The notes under the pieces were generated by a model. The model did no database searches. It was not told the origin of the DNA and saw only the letters and a list, made by a program, of their open reading frames with translations. Made by a program: the position numbers and the translations under genes. A DNA stretch of 64,000 nucleotides from the NCBI RefSeq assembly GCF_050296195.1, contig NZ_JBNKRB010000012.1; one strand, given 5' to 3'. The stretch is from Gynuella sp050296195 (GTDB lineage: Bacteria; Pseudomonadota; Gammaproteobacteria; Pseudomonadales; Natronospirillaceae). Shown one piece after another: positions 52,799-61,800 of this stretch. The stretch's first letter is position 1. The number at the start of each line of letters is the position of its first letter.

Positions 52799-55700
52799 AT
52801 GAAAAAAGATATTGCGGTCATTGGCATTGGTTCCTTTTTTCCGGACGCGCCCGATACCCGACATTTCTGGTCAAACATCCTAAACAAAAAAGACAGCATC
52901 ATAGACATCCCCGAGCTCTACTGGGAGCTGGAGGATTTTTACGACCCTGATCCCTCTGCGCGCGATAAAACCTACGGCAAAAAAGCAGGCGTTGTTGACG
53001 CTGTTGAATTCGACTCACTGGAATTTGGCATTCCACCAAAACTCATGGAGTCCATTTCCGTCGATCAGCTGTTTGCACTTCTGGTCGCCAGACAGGCATT
53101 GATGGATGCTAATCTGTTAGGTAGCCAAGCAAAACCCTTCAACCGGGATAAAGCAGGTGTCATTCTGGGCGCTGCAATTGGTAAAACTGCTTTTAGTTTA
53201 AGTCATCGCCTGCAAACCCCGAGACTAAGGAAAATCATCCTCAACAGTGGCGTTCCGGAAGCCGTTGCCAACCACATCGTAGAACGCATTCAAGACTCTG
53301 AACTTGATTGGAGCGAAGCCTCGAACCCTGGTTATCTTGCCAACATTGTCGCAGGCAGAATCGCCAACCGGTTTGATTTTGGTGGTACCAACTCAACCGT
53401 GGATGCCGCCTGTGCCAGCAGTCTCTCAGCGATCAAATACGCGGCCCAGGAACTCATTACCGGTGAGTGCGATATTGTATTGACGGGTGGTGTAAACCTG
53501 GACTGTTCCGATTTCTCTTTTGTGTCTTTCAGCAAAACACCAGCCATTTCCAAATCCAACCATTGTCGCCCGTTTGACGCCAATTCCGATGGCATGCTAC
53601 TGGGGGATGGTATCGGCATGATGGTGTTAAAACGTCTTGATGATGCTGAACACGACAATGACCGGATCTATGCCGTGATTAAAGGTATCGGGTCATCCAG
53701 TGACGGCAAAGTCATGAGCATTTACGCCCCCAACACCCAAGGTCAGTTGAAGGCACTGAATCGGGCTTATGAAAACGCGCAGGTTGAACCTTGTTCCATC
53801 GGGTTGATCGAAGCACACGGTACCGGAACACCCGCGGGCGACAAATGTGAAGTTGAAACGTTGACTCGTTTTTTCTCCACCCATGATACGCCGGCCAAAC
53901 AGATTGCTCTGGGCAGTGTGAAAAGTCAGATCGGCCATGCCCGTCTGGCTGCAGGTGCCGCAGGAATGATCAAAACCATCCTGGCATTGCATCATAAAAT
54001 TCTGCCACCGATGATTAACGTGACACAACCGGGAGAAAAACTGGCGCAGGATAATTCACCTCTTTACGTGATCTCCGAAAGCCGCCCATGGATCATTAAT
54101 CAGCGTACTCCTGCACGCCGGGCTGGAGTCAGCGCATTTGGTTTTGGTGGTACCAATTTTCATATCGTGTTAGAGGAATATCAAAAGGACCATAAAGCTG
54201 CATACCGGTTGTCCGAACTTCCCAGGGAAGTCCTGTTATCCGCCGAGACCAAAACAGACCTAATGGCGCTGATCGGAACCGGATTGAAAGCTGACACAGA
54301 TGACACTTCCTTCGCACGATGGCTCGATGATTTATCCTCTACCGCACCGACCAATCACGATTCACCCCGTTTGGGATTTGTGGCAGAACACCTTCAACAG
54401 GCAAAAGATCTGTTGGCCCAAGCACTCAGACAACTGGAACAACGTACCACCAACGAGTGGGAAACACCGGACGGTATTTATTTCCGCGCAGCATCATATT
54501 TGCATCGAGACAAGGTTGTAGCACTGTTTCCGGGTCAAGGCTCGCAGTATCCACACATGCTAAAATCCGTTGTAGAAAACTACCCGGAACTACGATCCTT
54601 TTTGGAACTGGCAGACAATCTTAACCTGAGCCAACAACGGCCGGCACTGTCCGACATTTTATATCCCATATCACTGTATGATCCATCCAGAGAACAGGCA
54701 TGGTCGTCCTCCATTCACCAAACCGAAAACACCCAACCGGCCTTGGGAGCACTTTCGGCCGGCCTGTTTTCCATATGCCGGAAACGCGGCCTGAATCCAA
54801 CCTTTTTTATTGGCCATAGCTTTGGGGAACTGACAGCGCTTTGGGCTGCAGGTGCGCTTACAGATCGCGACTTCCTGGAAATTGCCGGTAAACGCGGAGA
54901 ACTCATGCAGCAGGCAGGTGGGACCCCCGGAGCCATGTTGGCAGTGATCGCGGATAAAAGCAGCATCGAAGATATCGTGGCAACCATCCCGGATCTTCAT
55001 ATCGCTAATATAAACTCACCCCAACAGACAGTGTTGTCCGGCTCGATAGCCGCCATTGAGCAAGCCGAACAGCAATTAAAGGCATTTGCGACCAGTCGGT
55101 TGCCGGTATCTGCAGCTTTCCATTCACCGGCAATGAAACCGGCGCAAACAGCAATGGAACATTTTCTGGCGGACAGGAAATTTCATCCATTAACCGCTCA
55201 AGTATTTGCCAACGCCAATGCTCAGCCCTACCCAAAACACATACAGGAAGCCAAAGCTCGTTTCGCGTCCCAGATAACATCACCGGTCGAATTTATCAGC
55301 ACCATCGAAAACGTCTATCAAGCCGGCGGCCGGCTGTTTGTGGAGATCGGCCCAAAACGAGTACTCGCCACACTGGTGGAAAAAATACTGGGCGACCGAG
55401 AGTTTGAAACGGTCAGTCTGAATCCCTCTCCCAAAATTTCCGCAGAACTTCAACTACGACAGGCGTTAGTGAAATTAAAAGTACTGGGCGTGGTTCTATC
55501 AGATGATCCATATACTCTTAAAACAACAACCGCACCCGCAAAAAAACAGAGCCCGGCCGTTTTTACGGTTGATCCCACAGTCTTTTTTACCAAAGAGACC
55601 CGTGCAAGGATCACCGAAGCCGTCGAGAAAAAAGATGACCTTGTGTTAATGACTGCGGCAGACATCCCGCCGAAAGAAAACCGGGAGCATCGGCATCTTC

Positions 55701-58700
55701 ACCCGGAACCCAACCATGTGGCCAACATCAAGGAGTTTTCTGTGGATAAACCACACACATCATCCGATTTAGCCGTCATTGACAGTATCCAGCAGCTCAA
55801 CGGCAAAGTACTTCAGCAATTTCTGAAAAATCAGGGCGAACAGATTGATATATTGAAAATTCTGGCCAACAAAGCCACTGATCCGATACTTGAAAAACAA
55901 CTGGGTCTGATGGAAAGTTTCCAGCAAAACAGTTTTCAGGCTTACAGTGCATTCTTCAATGAACAAAGCAGACTGATAAACTCACCAGACCGACATTCCT
56001 CATTACAAAACACCACCACGCTGCCATCAAACCTGCCTCATCATACCGCTGACAACAGCTACAAACCCGATACCCGTGTAGCGCCGATCAACCACCCGCC
56101 TACAGAAGAAAACGTGCCGCCATCGGTCACCAACGGCACAACAACCTCAACGTATCGAGCAGCTGAGCCGGCGGCCAGTACCATCCCCCCTGTACCTGTT
56201 AGCACTGCGCCATCAGCAGCTGACAACAGTGTCCTCAGCAAGTTGTTGTTTAGTATTATCAGCGATAAAACCGGATACCCGGAAGATATGCTCGAGGCAG
56301 ATATGAATCTGGAATCGGACCTGGGCATTGATTCAATCAAGCGGGTGGAAATTTTTTCCGCTTTAAATGAAGCACTGGAAGGAGGCATTCATAAGGCAGA
56401 TGTTGAGGCCCTGGCCAGTCTGAGCACCATTCTGGACATTACTGGTTATCTGACTAATCGAAATAATGCACACGCTATTGAGCACGCACCACCTGTGCCA
56501 CAGACTACTGATGACTCAGTATCACCTCCTTCCAGCGGTCAGCTCAACTACCGGAAAATACTCTTTAACATTATTAGCGACAAAACCGGCTATCCAGAAG
56601 ACATGCTTGAAACCGATATGAATCTGGAAGCGGATCTCGGCATCGATTCGATTAAACGGGTAGAAATATTTTCCGCCCTCAATGACGCCCTGGCCTCTGG
56701 TATCCATAAAGAAGACGTAGAAGCGTTGGCAAACTTAACGACAATTGAAGAGATTGTTGGGTATCTGGCTCAGTCTGGCGACATCCAATCTCCCACTGCT
56801 GTCTCTGCCAACTCAACAGCCACCTCAATACCCATCGCGCCTGTAGAATCGGCACAAGTGTCACCTGACACCAACCATCTGAAAACACTGTTTATGCAAA
56901 TCATCAGTGACAAAACCGGTTATCCGGGTGACATGCTGAGTGTTGATATGGATCTTGAATCGGATCTGGGTATCGACTCCATCAAGCGAGTGGAAATTTT
57001 TTCCGCGCTCAACGAACAACTGCCTTCAGGGTTATCGCGTGAAGACGTGGAAGCACTGAGTGGTATTTCCGATATCAATGGCATTATCAGCTATCTAGCT
57101 CAGGGAACCTCGACTGACAGTCACCAACCGTTGCCACAGGAACGTTATATAAAACGCTACGAAGTGGTTCCAGCGGAGCTACCATTGACCGGCACCGCAA
57201 TCTCGCGCATCAAACCAGAATCAACCATCATCCTGTTTTCTGAGGACTCAGAACTCACTGAAATACTTGCCAGAGAACTGCTGAAACTCGGCAGTAAACC
57301 CATCATCATCACCTGGAAAGAACAGACCTTTGACTTTCAAAACATTAATGAGTCCTGTGCAGTTATAGAGCTTGGCGGCAGCCACGAAACGCACTTTGAA
57401 GAGGTGTTCAAAATCGTCAGCGGACTGACCACCGAGATACATGGAATACTGTATCTGATGCCTGTTCACAATAAGGAAAATCACTGGGAATCAGCTTGGG
57501 ATCACCAAATTACCGCGATGGTCCGAGGCGCGTTCTTTGCCGCTAAATATTTTTATCATACCGCGCTGTCAAACCTACCACCTGAACAGCATCACTCAAG
57601 ATTCTTCATGGCATTGACGCGAATCGATGGAAAGCTTGGCACCGGTGACCAGTTCTGTGGACGCTTCACTCAAGGTGGTCTGTTCGGTCTGATGAAATCA
57701 ATAAAACAAGAGTGGGATCAGGTCTTTTGCCATGCTGTCGATATTGATCCGGATTGTTCCGCAATTAATGCGGCAGATATTTTATTCAAAGAATTAGCCG
57801 CTCCAGATAGCGACACTCATGAAACCGGCTGGAAAAACGGACAACGAATTACCCTGACACTGAAGGAACACTATCGCCATCAACCCAGCACTCTGTCACC
57901 GACAGGAACAGACTTCTTTTTTGTGCCCGGTGGAGGCAGAGGTATTACCGCTGAATGCGTCAAAGAGATGGCCCGGACGTTCAAATGCCGCTTCCTGCTC
58001 ATGGGCCGGACAAAGTTGAGCACAACGTTACCGGCATGGGCCCAGAACAGCAGTGACAAAACCGTGATGCGCCAGAAACTATTGACGGAATACAAGGAGC
58101 GCGGTGAGTCTGTTAAACCAGCCGAACTGGACATCATGATTACAGATGTTCTCAATCAGCAGGAAATTAAAAACACATTGCAGTTCATCAAACATATCGG
58201 CGGTGATGCCATGTACTTCAGTGGCGACATTACCGATGAAACTCAGGTCAAATCAATTCTCACCAAAGCTCAGACGAGCTGGGGTCCAGTTACCGGCTTT
58301 ATCCATGGCGCTGGCGTACTGGCGGATAAAAAGATCCAACGTAAAACAGAATTGGATTACGAAGGTGTTTTCAATACCAAGGTCGTTGGTCTGAAAACAG
58401 TCCTGCAATCTCTTGACCCGGTAAAACTCCGGTTTTTAATGTTCTTCAGCTCTATCGCCGGCTTCTTTGGCAGCGGTGGACAATGCGACTACTCCATGGC
58501 CAACGAAGTGCTCAACAAATTCGCCTTCGCATTTCAACGACAATATCCGGACAGTGCCGTGTGCTCAATTAACTGGGGACCGTGGGCCGGTGGCATGGTC
58601 AGCGATACACTCAAACTGATTCTCGAAACCAGTGGCGTTCATATTTTACCAATCGATACCGGCGTGCAATATCTACTCGACGAACTGACCATGAATGGCG

Positions 58701-58795
58701 GTACCCAGGTCAATGAAATCGTGATCAACGGAACCGACACCATGCGGCCGACGCAGGCAGAAGTCAAAACTCAGGCAAAAGCCGATATGGTTTAA
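52799..58795 (+). CDS. PfaA/HglE-like polyketide/lipid synthase, KS-AT-ACP3-KR
   Basis: 1998 residues from the ATG at 52799 (TGAGGG just upstream; a longer in-frame start at 52745 lacks family resemblance). Ketosynthase about 1-450 with Cys205 (VDAACASS), His340 (EAHGTGT) and His380 (IGHARLAAG). Acyltransferase about 580-880 with Ser674 in GHSFGE. Three tandem carrier domains carry the phosphopantetheine Ser1179, 1284 and 1394 (GIDSIKRVEIF). Ketoreductase about 1700-1990 with PGGGRGIT and Tyr1898 (YSMAN). The order matches PUFA-synthase PfaA and heterocyst glycolipid HglE types. It has three carrier domains, whereas marine PUFA producers usually have five to nine. The partner gene follows 22 bp later. 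Confidence 0.9.
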   Translation: MKKDIAVIGIGSFFPDAPDTRHFWSNILNKKDSIIDIPELYWELEDFYDPDPSARDKTYGKKAGVVDAVEFDSLEFGIPPKLMESISVDQLFALLVARQALMDANLLGSQAKPFNRDKAGVILGAAIGKTAFSLSHRLQTPRLRKIILNSGVPEAVANHIVERIQDSELDWSEASNPGYLANIVAGRIANRFDFGGTNSTVDAACASSLSAIKYAAQELITGECDIVLTGGVNLDCSDFSFVSFSKTPAISKSNHCRPFDANSDGMLLGDGIGMMVLKRLDDAEHDNDRIYAVIKGIGSSSDGKVMSIYAPNTQGQLKALNRAYENAQVEPCSIGLIEAHGTGTPAGDKCEVETLTRFFSTHDTPAKQIALGSVKSQIGHARLAAGAAGMIKTILALHHKILPPMINVTQPGEKLAQDNSPLYVISESRPWIINQRTPARRAGVSAFGFGGTNFHIVLEEYQKDHKAAYRLSELPREVLLSAETKTDLMALIGTGLKADTDDTSFARWLDDLSSTAPTNHDSPRLGFVAEHLQQAKDLLAQALRQLEQRTTNEWETPDGIYFRAASYLHRDKVVALFPGQGSQYPHMLKSVVENYPELRSFLELADNLNLSQQRPALSDILYPISLYDPSREQAWSSSIHQTENTQPALGALSAGLFSICRKRGLNPTFFIGHSFGELTALWAAGALTDRDFLEIAGKRGELMQQAGGTPGAMLAVIADKSSIEDIVATIPDLHIANINSPQQTVLSGSIAAIEQAEQQLKAFATSRLPVSAAFHSPAMKPAQTAMEHFLADRKFHPLTAQVFANANAQPYPKHIQEAKARFASQITSPVEFISTIENVYQAGGRLFVEIGPKRVLATLVEKILGDREFETVSLNPSPKISAELQLRQALVKLKVLGVVLSDDPYTLKTTTAPAKKQSPAVFTVDPTVFFTKETRARITEAVEKKDDLVLMTAADIPPKENREHRHLHPEPNHVANIKEFSVDKPHTSSDLAVIDSIQQLNGKVLQQFLKNQGEQIDILKILANKATDPILEKQLGLMESFQQNSFQAYSAFFNEQSRLINSPDRHSSLQNTTTLPSNLPHHTADNSYKPDTRVAPINHPPTEENVPPSVTNGTTTSTYRAAEPAASTIPPVPVSTAPSAADNSVLSKLLFSIISDKTGYPEDMLEADMNLESDLGIDSIKRVEIFSALNEALEGGIHKADVEALASLSTILDITGYLTNRNNAHAIEHAPPVPQTTDDSVSPPSSGQLNYRKILFNIISDKTGYPEDMLETDMNLEADLGIDSIKRVEIFSALNDALASGIHKEDVEALANLTTIEEIVGYLAQSGDIQSPTAVSANSTATSIPIAPVESAQVSPDTNHLKTLFMQIISDKTGYPGDMLSVDMDLESDLGIDSIKRVEIFSALNEQLPSGLSREDVEALSGISDINGIISYLAQGTSTDSHQPLPQERYIKRYEVVPAELPLTGTAISRIKPESTIILFSEDSELTEILARELLKLGSKPIIITWKEQTFDFQNINESCAVIELGGSHETHFEEVFKIVSGLTTEIHGILYLMPVHNKENHWESAWDHQITAMVRGAFFAAKYFYHTALSNLPPEQHHSRFFMALTRIDGKLGTGDQFCGRFTQGGLFGLMKSIKQEWDQVFCHAVDIDPDCSAINAADILFKELAAPDSDTHETGWKNGQRITLTLKEHYRHQPSTLSPTGTDFFFVPGGGRGITAECVKEMARTFKCRFLLMGRTKLSTTLPAWAQNSSDKTVMRQKLLTEYKERGESVKPAELDIMITDVLNQQEIKNTLQFIKHIGGDAMYFSGDITDETQVKSILTKAQTSWGPVTGFIHGAGVLADKKIQRKTELDYEGVFNTKVVGLKTVLQSLDPVKLRFLMFFSSIAGFFGSGGQCDYSMANEVLNKFAFAFQRQYPDSAVCSINWGPWAGGMVSDTLKLILETSGVHILPIDTGVQYLLDELTMNGGTQVNEIVINGTDTMRPTQAEVKTQAKADMV

Positions 58796-58817
58796 CGGCA
58801 TCAAGGGTGTAAAAGAT

Positions 58818-61800
58818 ATGGAAAAGATTGCGATACTGGGCATTGGCTGCCTGTTCCCGGGCAACACCGACAAGGATGCATTCTGGCAGAGCCTACTTGA
58901 AAACCAGACATTAACCGGCACCGACAGTTATGCAGACCGGATCATCGAACGGGGTCAACTCAAACCTTATCAGGGCGATTTTGACGATTGTCATATCGAC
59001 CCGACAGAACTGAATACACTGGGCGAAATATACAAATGGAATCTCGCCGTAGCCCGTGACGCTCTGAAAGACTGTGGTTATTTGAATAACCAAAACGTAC
59101 TGCAAAAAACCGGTATGGTGATGGGTACACTGAGCATGCCGGTGAAAGAAGATGCCGATATGATTGCAGACATCATATCTGCCAGCACCCGCATCCAAAT
59201 GGAAGGCCTGGTTGAAAACAGCCACATCCCCTTAGCGCTGAGCAGTAAATCCGGCGTCATCGATCCAACTCCCGGTTTCTCTGACAGCGATCCACCGAGC
59301 GTGACAGCCAAAGCACTTGGGCTTGGCGGTCCGGTGTTTTCCTTTAACGCCGCCTGCGCCACACCTTTGTACAGTTTTAAACTGGCATCCTATTACCTGC
59401 AGAATCGACTTGCCGATGTCATGATTGCCGGCTCCCATTGTTATAACGAGCTGGTCATTGGCAATTGCGGTTTATTCGATCTACTCGGGGTATTGTGTGA
59501 AAACGGCGAAAGTCGCCCTCTCGATAAATCATCAAAAGGATTGATTGCCGGTTCCGGGGCCGGGGCTTTTGTGTTGAAACGGCTGGATGATGCAATCCGT
59601 GATAACGATCCTATTCTTGCAGTCGTCGAGTCTATCGGCTGGTCAAATGACGGAGGCAGCAAAGCCATCCTTGCGCCCTCCAGAGAAGGCCAGACCTGGG
59701 CTTTTCAGGACGCCTATCGCGACGGTGTTACGAATGACATAGATTATATCGAGTGTCACGCGACTGGAACACGAGCTGGCGACCTGGAAGAACTGGAATC
59801 CATCGCCGCTTTTTTTAACAGCGATCCTCCCCTGATCGGTGCGACCAAAGGCACAACAGGTCACTTCTTTACCGGTTCCGCCAATGCATCAATCACCAAA
59901 ATCATTCTGGCCATGAAACACGGGATCATACCGGCTGCATTACGCATCGATGATCCGGTTATTCCAGGCAGCGGTACTTTGACCGCCCAGCATTATGTGC
60001 GCAGCAACACTCCATGGCCAGCAAAAGAGCGTGCCAAAAGAGCCGGCGTTAACGCTTTTGGCTTTGGTGGCATTAATGCCCATTTGGTACTGCGGGAGTT
60101 TATTCCTGCTGAGCACAACCACACCACCGGTCATGAACCTCCCGAACCGCAGAGACTGGCCATCACTGGCCTGGGACTCCGGGTCGGGTCAATCACATCG
60201 ACTAAAGCGTTTTTTTATGCCCTGGCCGCTGGTCGGCCGGCCTTTACCCCGGTAGATGAAAAACGTTGGCGCAGCCTGGAACAAGATTCAGGCTTTTTAC
60301 AACAGATCAATTTTACCGAGCTTCCAAAAGGTGCTTATGTCAATGAATTCGATTTTGATTTCTTAAAATTTAAACTGCCCCCTAAAGACAACCCCTATCT
60401 TATAAGACGTGATTTGTTATTGCTTGATGTGGCAGCTCAGGCACTGGAAAGTGCGCAAATAGACGTTGGTCAAGAACCGCGAACAGCTGTCATTGTCAAC
60501 TGTACCCATGATTTTTCGGACTGTCATTTTATGGGTGTGGAAGAAAACCGCGCAGATCTTCTCCATGCCCTGGACCAGGGCACACCCGCATTGACCGAGG
60601 CCCAGAAAAATGAGTTTCTGCGCGTACTTCGCGAGATAGAGCTCGATCGTGAAACGCCCAATACGGTACCGGGTATCATCCCCAATATCAGAGCCAATCG
60701 CATTTCTGCCCACTGGAAATTTCAGGGTCCGTCTTTCATCGTCATAGACCGCGAAAATGGTTTTACCAGAGCAACAGAGTTAGCACGCTTTCTATTGGCT
60801 GAAAAAACAATGGATGCAGTGGTCATTGGCACCGTGGATTTTGCCGGCGAACTCGAACACCTCTATGTGCAAAAATCGAGAGGCAATTTGCCGCGCATGT
60901 TGAACTCGGGCGTTGGCGAAGGGGCCACTGCTGTCGTTTTAAGACGGCCAGAAGACGCGATAAAACGCGGTGATAAAATCTATGCATTTATTGATGGCAT
61001 GGCAACCACATCCGGAACCCGCTTTGCAGATGCCCATAGTGCCGAACAGGCGGCTGAAGACTGCCTGCAACAGGCTGTTTCGGAAGCGGATATTGGCAAC
61101 GGGGAAATTGGCTACCTGGAAGCACCCCTGCATTATTCACCCGACAGTGCAAAACGGGTTGAGCAGCACTATACATCACAACACCCGGAGCTGATCTCCT
61201 CGACAGATTTTGAGACTGGCAGTCTCGATCAGATCACCGGTTACACCTTTACATTATCGATGCCACTGGCATTGATCAAGAATGCTCTACAGCTTTTTTA
61301 TCGGGTTAAATTTCCGGCCAATAATACAACAACGCTGAGACCCTGGATTTCAGGAGGACAAAAACGAGTCGCAGCGATGAGTGCATTCCGTGATGATGGC
61401 AACATGTCCCACCTGCTACTGTCGGAAGCACCGGTAGCAACCATGAGCCATCAACACCGGCTGGGGAATTTCAACCGCTATTTACTCACAGTCACCGGGA
61501 TTGATGAACAAACCATCCACGACGGACTGACACGACTGCACAAACAACTGTCTGATAGCCAAACCATTCCTGCCTATGGCGACTCAGAAAAACAGCAACT
61601 GACTGAGGAAATGGCTTCAAAGAATACAGCTATCGCCGTTTTATGCGGCAACAGTTACCAACAGTTTATCTCTGAAATTGAACAGCTTAAGGCACAGCTT
61701 CCGGTTATCTTTCAAACCCGTCAGGACTGGCAATCCAAAGCTGGAAGCTATTTTTCGCCTGCACCGTTCGGCCCCAAAGTTAAAAGTGCCTGGATGAGCC